Of a DNA stretch of 64,000 nucleotides, positions 17,929 to 26,746 are shown in pieces (position 1 is the stretch's first letter; every line of letters begins with the position of its first letter). This stretch comes from Mucilaginibacter sp. PPCGB 2223 (GTDB lineage Bacteria; Bacteroidota; Bacteroidia; Sphingobacteriales; Sphingobacteriaceae): contig NZ_MDJS01000001.1 of assembly GCF_001705515.1 (NCBI RefSeq), positions 1,736,001-1,800,000 of the forward strand. Reading direction: 5' to 3'. The translations under genes were made by a program, and so were the position numbers. The notes beneath the pieces are model-generated. The model saw nothing but the letters and a program-made list of their open reading frames with translations. It ran no database searches and was not told the origin of the DNA.

Positions 17929-19303
17929 AATTAATCGCTTTTAACAGCTTAGCTGGATTATGATGATGGTTTAGCTGGCCACTTTGGTTAAATATGCCTT
18001 GCTTTATTAACCATTGCTCGAATTCGGGTGCGGGTTTCAACCCGAGCACTTTGCGCAGGTACAGGGCATCGTGGAACGAGGTTGACTGGTAGTTCAGCAT
18101 AATATCATCCGATCCGGGTATCCCCATCACAAAATTGCAGCCGGCAACGCCAAGCAGGGTGAGCAGGTTGTCCATATCGTCCTGGTCGGCTTCAGCATGA
18201 TTGGTGTAGCAAACATCAACACCCATGGGCAGCCCAAGCAATTTACCGCAACAATGATCTTCCAATGCAGCACGGATAATCTGCTTGCCATCATATAAAT
18301 ACTCCGGACCAATAAAGCCAACCACCGTATTGACCAGTAGCGGGTTAAACCGGCGCGCCACGGCGTAGGCCCGCACTTCGCAGGTCTGCTGGTCGACCCC
18401 GTAATGCGCATCGGCCGACAGGCTGCTGCCCTGCCCGGTTTCAAAATACATTACGTTATTACCCACGCTGCCCCGGTTAAGCGAAAGTGTAGCCTGGTAA
18501 GCCTCTTCAAGTAATGCCAGGTTAACGCCAAAACTGGCGTTGGTACGCTCGGTACCGCCGATGGATTGGAACGTAAGATCGACAGGTGCATTTTTATTGA
18601 TGAGCCCGATGGTAGTAGTCACATGGCACAACACGCACGATTGTGTAGGGATATCAAATTGCCGGCGAAGATAATCGATCAGTTCGAGCAAAGAGTTTAC
18701 CGCCGCGGGGCTATCTGTTGCGGGGTTAATGCCTATGACCGCATCGCCGCTGCCATACAGCAAACCGTCGATAATACTGGCCGCAATGCCTTTTACATCA
18801 TCCGTCGGATGATTCGGTTGCAAACGGGTTGAAAAATGCCCCTTTAGGCCAATCGTATTTCGAAAACGGGTAACCACCTCGCACTTTTTGGCAACGGCTA
18901 TCAAATCCTGGTTGCTCATCAGTTTGGACACCGCCGCGACTATCTCCGGGGTGAAGCCTGGCGCCAGGGTAGTCAATACCGCGCCGTCTACATCATCGGA
19001 TAATAACCAGTCGCGCAGGCCGCCTACTGTTAAGTGACTGATCACATCGAAAGCAGCTGCGCTGTGTGTATCAATGATCAGGCGTGTGATCTCATCCTCT
19101 TCATAAGGGATAAGCGCTTCGCTCAGGAAGTTTTTCAGCGGCACATCAGCCAGTGTCATCTGCGCGCAGATGCGATGCTCGTAGCTATCGGCATTCAACC
19201 CTGCCAGTACATCGCCTGAGCGGTATGGGGATGCTTTGGCAAGAAGTGTCCGTAAGTCGTCAAACTTGTAAACCTTTCCTTTTATGGTATGCCGGTATGC
19301 CAT
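17918..19303 (-). CDS. eutB: Ethanolamine ammonia-lyase large subunit
   Basis: 461 residues, the usual length. Landmarks: DVLAGLNADSYEHRICAQMTLADVPL near the N-terminus, DAVIGINPATDS in the middle, YFETGQGSSLSADAHYGVDQQTCEVRAYAVAR, and NFVMGIPGSDDIMLNYQSTSFHD near the end, all typical of the TIM-barrel catalytic subunit that binds ethanolamine and the base-off cobalamin. It begins one nucleotide after the permease stop, so permease-eutB-eutC is one operon. No eutA reactivase, eutT or shell-protein gene adjoins it. Confidence 0.97.
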   Translation of the reverse strand: MAYRHTIKGKVYKFDDLRTLLAKASPYRSGDVLAGLNADSYEHRICAQMTLADVPLKNFLSEALIPYEEDEITRLIIDTHSAAAFDVISHLTVGGLRDWLLSDDVDGAVLTTLAPGFTPEIVAAVSKLMSNQDLIAVAKKCEVVTRFRNTIGLKGHFSTRLQPNHPTDDVKGIAASIIDGLLYGSGDAVIGINPATDSPAAVNSLLELIDYLRRQFDIPTQSCVLCHVTTTIGLINKNAPVDLTFQSIGGTERTNASFGVNLALLEEAYQATLSLNRGSVGNNVMYFETGQGSSLSADAHYGVDQQTCEVRAYAVARRFNPLLVNTVVGFIGPEYLYDGKQIIRAALEDHCCGKLLGLPMGVDVCYTNHAEADQDDMDNLLTLLGVAGCNFVMGIPGSDDIMLNYQSTSFHDALYLRKVLGLKPAPEFEQWLIKQGIFNQSGQLNHHHNPAKLLKAINYER

Positions 19304-19304
19304 T

Positions 19305-20642
19305 TTAAATATCTATGGTAACAGACATCAGGTCTTCGGGTACCGCTGCCTTGTGTTTTTTCAACAGTATGAATAAGGCAAGGGTCAATATCAATCCCCC
19401 GAGGAATAGCAAACTTAGCACGGGGTTGTACCAAATGATCGCAAAGAGACTCACAACTGCAATCAGCAAAGCCACTCCTGGAAATACCGGGTAAAACGGC
19501 GCAGCGAAGGGCCGCTCCATATGCGGTTGTCTGATACGCAGGATAAACAGGCTTAGCATGCTCATCAGGTACATCACAACAGCGCCCAACACCGAAAGTA
19601 CCAGTATCTGGTCGGTAGTACCGGTGAGGATGGCTATACAGCCAATAACGCCGCCAGCAATAATGGCCCAGTGTGGGGTGTTGAATTTTTTGTTCACTGC
19701 CGATAGAAAACCGGGCAGATAACCGCTACGGGCCATTGCAAACAACTGCCTCGAATAGGCCAGTATAGTGCCATGAAAGGAAGCGATCAGGCCAAACAAA
19801 CCGATACCCGCGAACATCTTCGTCAAGCCATTTGTCTTACCCAAAACAATACCGATGGCTTCGGGGAGCGGATAGTCAATCTTACTGAGGTTTTTCCAGT
19901 TGGTGATACCGCCGGAGAGGATCATCACACCAAAAGCTAAAAACACCAATGTAACAATACCCGATATATAGCCTTTCGGGATATCTTTTTTGGGCTCTTT
20001 TACCTCTTCGGCAACCATGGCCACACCTTCGATAGCTAAGTAAAACCAGATAGCAAAAGGCAATGCAGCAAACACGCCTCCCCAGCCAAAAGGCATAGAG
20101 TCGGTTAAAAACGTATGTATTTTAAACGAAGGCGCTATGACACCCATAAACAGGAGTAACTCGGCTATAGCCAGCATGGCCACTACGATGGAAAACACGG
20201 CCGACTCCTTCACCCCGGAGATATTAAGCCCCATAAAAATGAGATAGAATGTCATCGCGCAGGGTATTACCGGAATTCCCGGATACAGAAAATGGATATA
20301 GCTACCAAGTCCCGAAGCGATAACCGGGGTGGCAAACATCAGGTCGATCACGGTAGCATAGCCTGCCACCAACGCACCGAATGGCCCCATCGCGTGATAG
20401 GCGTAGGCAAATGCGCCGCCGGCATGGGGTATGGATGTGGTGAGCTCGGTGTAGCTGAAAACAAAGGTAACGTACATCACCGTAATGATCACGGTAGCAA
20501 TGAGAAACCCGACAGTTCCGGATACGCCCCAGCCCAGATTCCAGCCCACATACTCGCCCGAGATAACGAGACTGACCGCTATGGCCCACAAGTGGATGGG
20601 TTTTAAAACCTTTTTAAGCTGTTGCGCCTGTTGGCTGGCCAT
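19305..20642 (-). CDS. Ethanolamine permease, APC superfamily
   Basis: 445 residues with about 12 membrane segments. The start LKPIHLWAIAVSLVISGEYVGWNLGWGVSGT and the SYTELTTSIPHAGGAFAYAYHAMGP loop match the ethanolamine permease subgroup of amino acid-polyamine transporters. First gene of the eat-eutB-eutC operon, so it supplies the substrate. No cobalamin riboswitch or eutR-like regulator is seen upstream; the 20643-20791 gap holds only a repeat. Confidence 0.93.
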   Translation of the reverse strand: MASQQAQQLKKVLKPIHLWAIAVSLVISGEYVGWNLGWGVSGTVGFLIATVIITVMYVTFVFSYTELTTSIPHAGGAFAYAYHAMGPFGALVAGYATVIDLMFATPVIASGLGSYIHFLYPGIPVIPCAMTFYLIFMGLNISGVKESAVFSIVVAMLAIAELLLFMGVIAPSFKIHTFLTDSMPFGWGGVFAALPFAIWFYLAIEGVAMVAEEVKEPKKDIPKGYISGIVTLVFLAFGVMILSGGITNWKNLSKIDYPLPEAIGIVLGKTNGLTKMFAGIGLFGLIASFHGTILAYSRQLFAMARSGYLPGFLSAVNKKFNTPHWAIIAGGVIGCIAILTGTTDQILVLSVLGAVVMYLMSMLSLFILRIRQPHMERPFAAPFYPVFPGVALLIAVVSLFAIIWYNPVLSLLFLGGLILTLALFILLKKHKAAVPEDLMSVTIDI

Positions 20643-20691
20643 ATCATTAAGCGGTAAATGATTATGCCAAAAAGATAGTTAAAAAAGGCAA

Positions 20692-20786
20692 AAGTTAAAA
20701 GCCAAAAGTTAAAAAAGGAAGCGGGGTATAGTCTTGGGGGGGCAGCTTGAGTGCCTTTCTGACTTTTTAATTTTGGCTTTTGACTT
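20692..20786. repeat. Imperfect inverted repeat, AAAAGCCAAAA arms
   Basis: The left arm (about 20692-20716) contains AGTTAAAAGCCAAAAGTT; the right arm (about 20760-20786) contains its imperfect complement AATTTTGGCTTTTGACTT. The loop is about 43 nt. It resembles other REP-like elements in the window and could also end transcription of the dCMP deaminase gene. Confidence 0.5.
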
Positions 20787-20791
20787 AAGCC

Positions 20792-21250
20792 TTACTCCTC
20801 TATCCGGACAACCGCAACCCCAAAGCGCCTTAAAAACTCAACGCCCTCATCAAAAGGCAGGCCTTTGTACGCGGCGTACGATTTTTGAAAGTACACTTTA
20901 GTTATCCCGGCCGAAAATATAAGCCTGGCACAGGGTAAACAAGGCGACAAGGTGGTATACAAAGTAGCGCCTTCCAATCGTGTGCCGTTTTTTACGGCAT
21001 ATAATATGGCGTTCTCTTCAGCATGTAACGCCAATGAACAGCTGCCTTTGGCATCGCGGGCGCAGCCTGTACCTGGCCATTCCTCATCGCAATTATGCGT
21101 ACCGGCAGGTGGGCCGTTGTACCCGATGGATATAATACGGGTATCTTTAGCTAAAACAGCGCCAACCTGGGCCTTAACGCAGTGTGAACGTTTGGCCAGG
21201 TCGAGCGCCAGGTTCATGAATATTTCGTCGAAACCGGGTTTAGTGGTCAT
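20792..21250 (-). CDS. dCMP deaminase family protein
   Basis: 152 residues. Zinc site residues are seen in LHAEENAILYAV (His and catalytic Glu) and SPCLPCARLIFSAGI (two Cys). The insertion GTHNCDEEWPGTGCARDAKGSC carries extra metal ligands typical of dCMP deaminases (ComEB type). It would make dUMP for thymidylate synthesis. It follows the sugar transporter gene by 9 nt. Confidence 0.93.
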   Translation of the reverse strand: MTTKPGFDEIFMNLALDLAKRSHCVKAQVGAVLAKDTRIISIGYNGPPAGTHNCDEEWPGTGCARDAKGSCSLALHAEENAILYAVKNGTRLEGATLYTTLSPCLPCARLIFSAGITKVYFQKSYAAYKGLPFDEGVEFLRRFGVAVVRIEE

Positions 21251-21259
21251 TGGTATATA

Positions 21260-22738
21260 TTAGTGGCTGCCACCAGCTTCTATCTTGTCAAAATCGATAC
21301 CTTGTTCTATCAAAGCACTTTTAGCTTTGATAGCATAAAATGCCAGATAGGCAAAGCAGGCAACTCCAACCAGGTAACTCCATTGTATACCTAATAAGCC
21401 ATCACCTGCCAGATAGCCCTGCAATAAACTGATGAACCCGCCACCCATAATCATCATGATCAGAAAGCTGCCGCCCTCATTGCTGTGGCTGCCCAAACCG
21501 GTAACCGCCAGCGTATAGATACAAGGCCATAAAGTTGAACAGAATAACCCTACAGTGATAAACGCGAATACGCTTACCATTCCGTTCGACAGCATACCTA
21601 CGAATAATGCGGTAATGGCACAACCCGAAAATATTAATAACTGCCGCGCCGGATTGCCTTTACTTAACAGGTTGGCAACTATCAGCGCCACGATCACGAT
21701 CGCATACACATAAAACTGTGCAATATCTTTATGTGCGATCGCATTAACTATCAGGAACACTACAAAAGCAATATATGGCATTACAAGCGCCAATACTTTT
21801 TTCATCCCTTCACCAAAGTTAAAGGCGCCTACTGATGCTGTCCAGCGGCCAATCATCAAACTTGCCCAGTACAGGGAAATGAAGGGTGCTATGCTATCGG
21901 TAGCCGTATGCAGCTTATCTTTCATAAAAGCAGGTAAATTACTGGCTGTTGATACCTCAACCCCAACATAAACAAATATGGCAATCATCCCCAGCGTTAA
22001 TTGCGGGAAACTCAAAGCGCTTCTTCTGTTATTGGTTGGCTTAACTGTATTTGAAACATCCGTTGGCGAACTAATAGCTTCTTCGTCGCTTACGCCGTGT
22101 ATCTTGTTGGGTACTCCCGAGAATTTAAATATGATAGCGACCAGGATAAATGCTGCACCCAATATAAGGTACGGGAACTTAACTGCACTGATGTCGGCTA
22201 CGCTTTTGGTGCCGGTAACGCTGCCGAAAATGGCAAGGTTAACCAATAACGGGCCTATCGTGGTACCAAAGTTATTTACACCGCCGGCCAGACTTAAACG
22301 CTGCGCGCCGGTTTTAGGATCGCCCAAAGCAACAACCAGGGTATTGGCGGCTATCTGTTGCAGCGAGAAGCCCAGGCCTACAATAAACAAACCACTTATC
22401 ATCAGTACAAAAGACGCACTCTCTGCTGCCGGGAAGAACAACAGTGTACCCAAAGCCGATATAATGAGGCCGACAGCAATGCCGTTTTTATAGCCGTAGC
22501 GGTTTAGCACATCCTGGCCCATGGCTTTCGAAACAAAAAAGTAAATAATTGAGCCCACTGTATATGCTACATAAAAAGCAAAAGATATCATTTGCGACAT
22601 CCATTGCTCCAGGTGCAGTTTCTCTTTAAAAACGGGGATCAGGATATCGTTGCTTGCTGCAACAAAACCCCAGAAAAAGAATACGGTAATTAAAGTATAC
22701 AGCGCGGCGCCGTAATTTTTGGTGCTGTTTTGTTCCAT
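21260..22738 (-). CDS. FucP/GluP-type sugar MFS transporter
   Basis: 492 residues with 12 membrane segments. FFFWGFVAASNDILIPVFK in TM1 and SLQQIAANTLVVALGDP in TM4 are marks of the fucose/glucose-galactose proton symporter subgroup. A conserved GNxxGP-like stretch appears as GGVNNFGTTIGPLL. The central cytoplasmic loop is long and polar (about 225-245). Substrate cannot be set from sequence: fucose, glucose, galactose and N-acetylglucosamine are all used by relatives. First gene of a two-gene operon with the dCMP deaminase. Confidence 0.9.
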   Translation of the reverse strand: MEQNSTKNYGAALYTLITVFFFWGFVAASNDILIPVFKEKLHLEQWMSQMISFAFYVAYTVGSIIYFFVSKAMGQDVLNRYGYKNGIAVGLIISALGTLLFFPAAESASFVLMISGLFIVGLGFSLQQIAANTLVVALGDPKTGAQRLSLAGGVNNFGTTIGPLLVNLAIFGSVTGTKSVADISAVKFPYLILGAAFILVAIIFKFSGVPNKIHGVSDEEAISSPTDVSNTVKPTNNRRSALSFPQLTLGMIAIFVYVGVEVSTASNLPAFMKDKLHTATDSIAPFISLYWASLMIGRWTASVGAFNFGEGMKKVLALVMPYIAFVVFLIVNAIAHKDIAQFYVYAIVIVALIVANLLSKGNPARQLLIFSGCAITALFVGMLSNGMVSVFAFITVGLFCSTLWPCIYTLAVTGLGSHSNEGGSFLIMMIMGGGFISLLQGYLAGDGLLGIQWSYLVGVACFAYLAFYAIKAKSALIEQGIDFDKIEAGGSH

Positions 22739-22899
22739 GAATTTTTGTATTGGTGTTGGTTAGTGTACCTTTTACGCTATAAACATAGTTTAAATTTTAT
22801 AATTATCTAACTTTAAATTTTCAATTCAATAGTTTTAAAATTTCTTTCTATTTAATATAAAGTTGCATATTCGCATTAATGAATACGAGGCCATAATTA

Positions 22900-23541
22900 A
22901 TGATAGAAGCCATTATTACCGGCATTGGGTTTGGCTTAGTACTATCGGTACTAACCGGGCCCGTTTTTTTCGCCTTGATCAAAACCAGTATTGAAAAAGG
23001 TTTTCATGCCGGCGTAGCTATGGCCCTTGGGGTTGTAACAAGCGATATGGTGTTCATCGGAGCCATCCTTTTCGGCTCACAACTCATTAGCTTTAAAGTT
23101 GATACCAGGATAGTTGGAGCAGTAGGCAGCACCATATTATTTATTATCGGCGTTTATTACATATTCAAAAAAGCCGAGATCAGTTATAGTACCACGCCGA
23201 TAAAAAGTAACCGCGCAGGCTTTTTTCTGAAGGGTTTCCTGATGTGCATTTTCAACCCTACCCTGTTGTTTCATTGGGTAACCGTAATCGGCGCTGCCAG
23301 CACTTATTACCCTGAAGACGTGCATAACCGCCAGTTAAAAATAGCTATTATGTTCATCACCATCCTGGCTGTGCAATTCTCGATGGATACGACCAAGGCC
23401 TTTTACGCCAACAAACTACGCGACCGGATCTCCGAAAAATCCGTCCATCGCCTAAACCAGGTAGCCGGTATTGCGCTCATTATAGCCGCGCTGATTTTGG
23501 TGGATAAGATATTTACGCATTTTATTTTTGGAGGTAAGTAA
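22900..23541 (+). CDS. LysE-family translocator
   Basis: 213 residues with six membrane segments. The N-terminal GIGFGLVLSVLTGPVFFALIKTSIEKGFHAG followed by ALGVVTSDMVFI is the LysE/RhtB signature. Members export amino acids; the substrate here is unknown. Divergent from the sugar transporter gene across a 161-bp AT-rich gap. Confidence 0.9.
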   Translation: MIEAIITGIGFGLVLSVLTGPVFFALIKTSIEKGFHAGVAMALGVVTSDMVFIGAILFGSQLISFKVDTRIVGAVGSTILFIIGVYYIFKKAEISYSTTPIKSNRAGFFLKGFLMCIFNPTLLFHWVTVIGAASTYYPEDVHNRQLKIAIMFITILAVQFSMDTTKAFYANKLRDRISEKSVHRLNQVAGIALIIAALILVDKIFTHFIFGGK

Positions 23542-23550
23542 ATACAATAA

Positions 23551-23805
23551 ATGAGAAGAACATTATTTATTTACCGTACTGACTATTTTACTCAACGTGT
23601 TATGTGCCCGCATCTCTGATTCATTGCATATAAACTCAATTCCTTTTATAAGCTTTTTCGGTTTTTAACCACTGGCTTTGTTATTGTGGCATCTGTGGAG
23701 AATGAGAAAGTTAAGATAACCGGTCGTGGTTTCCTATGGGGGAGCTTAGTATCATTCATACCGGCCATTATTGTAGTAATTAACGACGTTAGCCACTGGG
23801 GCTGA
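23551..23805 (+). pseudogene. Frameshifted remnant of a small membrane protein gene
   Basis: An ATG at 23551 opens a frame closed by TGA at 23617; a second frame then reads FTVLTILLNVLCARISD and INSIPFISFFGF, and after a T5 run the first frame resumes with LTTGFVIVASVENEKVKITG then FIPAIIVVINDVSHWG and TGA at 23803-23805. Joined, the pieces make a plausible protein of about 80-85 residues with two or three membrane segments. I recognise no family. At least two frameshifts are needed, one at a homopolymer, so it is either a decayed gene or a sequence error. Confidence 0.4.
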
Positions 23806-23841
23806 TAGTAAAATACACCTGCCACCTTTTGAGCTCTTCAG

Positions 23842-23968
23842 GCACATGGGTATTTATGGGTGTTTTTGCGATTTTCTGGTCAAATATGCCCTAAATCAAT
23901 CTAAATGCAACTTTTCAACATTCTGCACCCATTAAACACATGGGTATTTAATGGGTACACCCATGAGT
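23842..23968. repeat. ACCCAT direct and inverted repeats
   Basis: CACATGGGTATTTA occurs at 23842-23855 and again at 23937-23950. Around the second copy, ACCCATTAAA (23927-23936) and TTTAATGGGT (23947-23956) form a perfect 10-bp inverted repeat with a 10-nt loop, and CATGGGT (23939-23945) can instead pair with ACCCATG (23959-23965). No gene starts next to it. The rest of the 23542-24131 gap holds the remnant and the hairpin listed separately. Confidence 0.6.
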
Positions 23969-24055
23969 TATAATTTGGGAGTAACTACAAACCCAAAGCC
24001 TCGCGCCAAACTTACAATATAGCAAAAATTGGCTTAAAATCCAACAGATATGATA

Positions 24056-24118
24056 AAAGAACAAGGAGCAAAGAACAAAGACTTTCATTAAATCTTTATT
24101 CCTTGCTCCTTGTTCTTT
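24056..24118 (-). terminator. 16-bp inverted repeat, likely terminator after purF-like gene
   Basis: AAAGAACAAGGAGCAA (24056-24071) and TTGCTCCTTGTTCTTT (24103-24118) are perfect complements with a 31-nt loop. The hairpin starts 14 nt past the amidophosphoribosyltransferase stop, and on the minus strand ends TTCTTTTATC. It belongs to the same class of repeat-like palindromes seen elsewhere in the window. Confidence 0.65.
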
Positions 24119-24131
24119 AGTCTAAACCAAA

Positions 24132-26039
24132 TCACATATAAGCCCGCTGGTTCTTGCCTTCCATCCAGTTTACAAAGGCGCGGTTAACTACCTTGTTGCC
24201 GCCGGCAGTAGGGTAATTGCCCGAAAAATACCAGTCGCCGATATGATTAGGGCAGGCGATATGCAGGTTATCCAGGGTTTGATAAACCACTTGTACTTTG
24301 GCTTTAATTTCTTTGGGTGTGATGATTTGTGCTATACGGTCGGATATTTCCTGATCGGTAAACGGTGCGTAAATTTCTTTTACATAGTTCTCTACCTGCT
24401 CTTTCGGCAATTTCGAACTGTTTTGGCATTTCTCGTAAACATCCGCGATCACCTGGTAACGGCCGCTCTCTTTCAGCAAACTGATAGCTGCTTCAAAAGC
24501 CACAAACTCGCCCATGCGCGACATGTCGATACCATAACAATCGGGATAACGGATCTGCGGCGCCGATGATACTACAACGATCTTCTTCGGCCCCAGCCTG
24601 TCAAGTATCTTCAGGATACTTTGCTTCAGCGTAGTACCACGTACAATCGAATCATCTAATGCAACCAGTGTATCAGCACCGCCTTTGATCACGCCATAGG
24701 TCGTATCATACACATGCGCTACCATTTCGCTGCGGTCGGCATCCTGGGTAATAAAAGTGCGTAGTTTTACATCCTTAATGGCTATCTTTTCGATACGCGG
24801 CGCCATGTTGAGCACTTTCGTGATTTCTTTATCTGTCAGCGCTCCTGCTTTGCTTAACAAGATATCGCGCTGCTGCTGTTTAATGTATTTATGCATACCC
24901 TCAACCAGGCCGTAATATGCTATTTCGGCTGTGTTGGGGATGTAAGAGAACACTGTGTTTTCCATGTCGTGATCTACAGCACTCAATATCTGATCGCACA
25001 ATAACCTGCCCAGTTGTTTACGCTCACGGTAAATATCCGCATCGCTGCCGCGCGAAAAGTAGATCCGCTCAAACGAGCACGCTTTTTTCTCAACCGGATC
25101 GCTGAACATTTCCTCGGTTATCTTGCCGTTCTTTTTCACCACAAGCGCATGGCCCGGCTGTACTTCCTTAATATCTCCTATCGGCACATTAAAGGCAGTT
25201 TGTATAGCGGGCCTTTCCGAAGCAGCTACGACAATCTCATCGTTAACATAATAAAATGCCGGGCGGATCCCTGCCGGGTCGCGCATTACAAACGCGTCGC
25301 CATGGCCGAAGATACCCGATATGGTATAACCTCCGTCCCAGTTCTTGGCCGATTTCTTCAGGATCTTGGCTACATCCAGATCCTTAGCGATCAGCCTGCT
25401 GATCTCGGCATTATCATCCAAACCTTCGCGTTTATACTGGTCGAACAAACCCTGTACCTCACTATCCAGAAAGTGGCCGATTTTTTCCAGTACCGTTACC
25501 GTATCGGCTTTTTCTTTAGGGTGCTGACCAAGGTCGTACAGTTGCTGCAAAAGCTCATCAACGTTAGTCATGTTAAAATTGCCGGCAATCACCAGGTTAC
25601 GCGTCATCCAGTTGTTCTGGCGTAAAAACGGGTGGCAATTCTCCACACTGTTCTTCCCATGGGTACCATAACGCAAATGGCCCAATAAAACTTCGCCGGT
25701 GAAACTAACGTTGTTTTTGAGCCATTCTGCATCAGCCATTTTTTCGGGCTGTTCTTTTTGTATGTCGGCAAACTTCTTCTGGATGTATTCAAATATATCT
25801 GCCACAGCATTCGATGCCATCGACCGGTGCCTGCTGATGTAACGCTTACCCGGTTCGATATCGAGCTTGATGGTAGCTACGCCGGCGCCGTCCTGCCCCC
25901 GGTTGTGCTGCTTTTCCATTAGCAGGTACAACTTATTGAGGCCGTAAAGTGCCGTGCCGTATTTTTTTTGGTAATAAGATAGGGGCTTTAAAAGACGAAT
26001 AAATGCGATGCCGCACTCGTGTTTTATCGATTCGCTCAT
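24132..26039 (-). CDS. Amidophosphoribosyltransferase-like protein, long form
   Basis: 635 residues against about 470-510 for standard PurF. An eight-residue propeptide precedes CGIAF, so Cys9 would become the N-terminal glutaminase nucleophile after processing. The class II amidotransferase domain shows QHNRGQDGAG and HLRYGTHG; the C-terminal phosphoribosyltransferase domain has the PRPP motif ALDDSIVRGTT. It would transfer glutamine nitrogen to PRPP in the first step of purine synthesis. Extra length lies between RHRSMASN and TGEVLLGH and in the C-terminal 80 residues. No pur genes adjoin it; Bacteroidota often carry such a second long copy. Whether it is the main PurF is unknown. Confidence 0.88.
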   Translation of the reverse strand: MSESIKHECGIAFIRLLKPLSYYQKKYGTALYGLNKLYLLMEKQHNRGQDGAGVATIKLDIEPGKRYISRHRSMASNAVADIFEYIQKKFADIQKEQPEKMADAEWLKNNVSFTGEVLLGHLRYGTHGKNSVENCHPFLRQNNWMTRNLVIAGNFNMTNVDELLQQLYDLGQHPKEKADTVTVLEKIGHFLDSEVQGLFDQYKREGLDDNAEISRLIAKDLDVAKILKKSAKNWDGGYTISGIFGHGDAFVMRDPAGIRPAFYYVNDEIVVAASERPAIQTAFNVPIGDIKEVQPGHALVVKKNGKITEEMFSDPVEKKACSFERIYFSRGSDADIYRERKQLGRLLCDQILSAVDHDMENTVFSYIPNTAEIAYYGLVEGMHKYIKQQQRDILLSKAGALTDKEITKVLNMAPRIEKIAIKDVKLRTFITQDADRSEMVAHVYDTTYGVIKGGADTLVALDDSIVRGTTLKQSILKILDRLGPKKIVVVSSAPQIRYPDCYGIDMSRMGEFVAFEAAISLLKESGRYQVIADVYEKCQNSSKLPKEQVENYVKEIYAPFTDQEISDRIAQIITPKEIKAKVQVVYQTLDNLHIACPNHIGDWYFSGNYPTAGGNKVVNRAFVNWMEGKNQRAYM

Positions 26040-26056
26040 GTTGGATATTAAGCACG

Positions 26057-26064
26057 CAAAGTTA
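26057..26064 (-). promoter_or_regulatory. TAnnTTTG -7 box for the purF-like gene
   Basis: Minus strand TAACTTTG, 17 nt upstream of the ATG at 26039, predicting a leader of about 12 nt. Confidence 0.6.
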
Positions 26065-26295
26065 GTGCTTTATTATCAAATTGTAAAGACGAATCATTCC
26101 TAAAAACGCTTAAATGAGTACAATATGACAGTTTTTGAGTTTCTGACAAATCTGCAGAAAGAGGTGTTTATTAGTAAAAATTTTGTAGTAAATCAAAGAT
26201 AATTCGATCAATTATTCTTTGATAGCAGTTATTGCCTTCGATCAATCATTCAATAACTCAATAATTCAGTCATTGACAACTTGGGCGTTGTCTGC

Positions 26296-26351
26296 GGCCC
26301 GGCTATCCGCTCATACTGCACGGGCATTAGCCACAGGGCCGGTATCCGCTC
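26296..26351. repeat. REP-like element with GG..TATCCGCTC direct copies
   Basis: GGCCCGGCTATCCGCTC (26296-26312) and GGGCCGGTATCCGCTC (26336-26351) flank a GC-rich spacer in an otherwise AT-rich gap (26065-26386), which contains no gene. Its high GC content and position between unrelated genes suggest a dispersed intergenic repeat. Confidence 0.45.
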
Positions 26352-26386
26352 CTATCACTAACGCGAAGAGTTAATCAATAAAGAGA

Positions 26387-26746
26387 TTACTTAGCAATAT
26401 AACTCAATCGGTTTTTATCTACTTCAACAAGAAAACTATCGTAGCCATCAAGCTTAACAATCGCAGCTAAATTAGTTTCGATAATGTCCATCAGTTCAGC
26501 ATTCGAAATATTGCCAAGGTTAATTTTGATTAGTTTCTTTGGAGTATTCCGGACTAAAAAGCTATCCCGAAAATCGGCATCTTTTGTAATCACAACAAAA
26601 CCACCGGCATCCGCAAAAGAACATATCTCATTATCGGTTGTGTTCCAGTTATTCAATATATTATTGACGTGGATACACTCAAACCCCAATAAAATCAAAC
26701 GATTAACAAGTTTATAAGAAATGTGTACATCACATAAAAACTTCAT
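26387..26746 (-). CDS. DUF5615 PIN-like protein, probable toxin
   Basis: 119 residues. MKFLCDVHISYKLVNRL carries the first acidic residue of the PIN-like fold; DNEICSFADAGGFVVITKDADFRDSF carries the others (the VITKDADF block is the family hallmark). PIN-like DUF5615 proteins are thought to be ribonuclease toxins paired with DUF433 antitoxins, and its ATG overlaps the stop of exactly such a gene by one nucleotide. Activity is inferred from the pairing. Confidence 0.88.
   Translation of the reverse strand: MKFLCDVHISYKLVNRLILLGFECIHVNNILNNWNTTDNEICSFADAGGFVVITKDADFRDSFLVRNTPKKLIKINLGNISNAELMDIIETNLAAIVKLDGYDSFLVEVDKNRLSYIAK

Noticed and set aside
20643..20791. Possible cobalamin riboswitch before the ethanolamine operon
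   Set aside because: No B12-box-like sequence; the gap is short and mostly AT-rich inverted repeat.
23542..24131. Considered an insertion-sequence scar because of the repeats
   Set aside because: No transposase fragment, terminal inverted repeats or target duplication could be seen.
25014..25625. 203-codon plus-strand ORF inside the purF-like gene
   Set aside because: Antisense shadow; the minus-strand frame encodes conserved enzyme motifs throughout.
26296..26351. Possible tRNA or structured RNA in a GC-rich island
   Set aside because: No cloverleaf arms or TTCGA-type T-loop; direct copies fit a dispersed repeat better.
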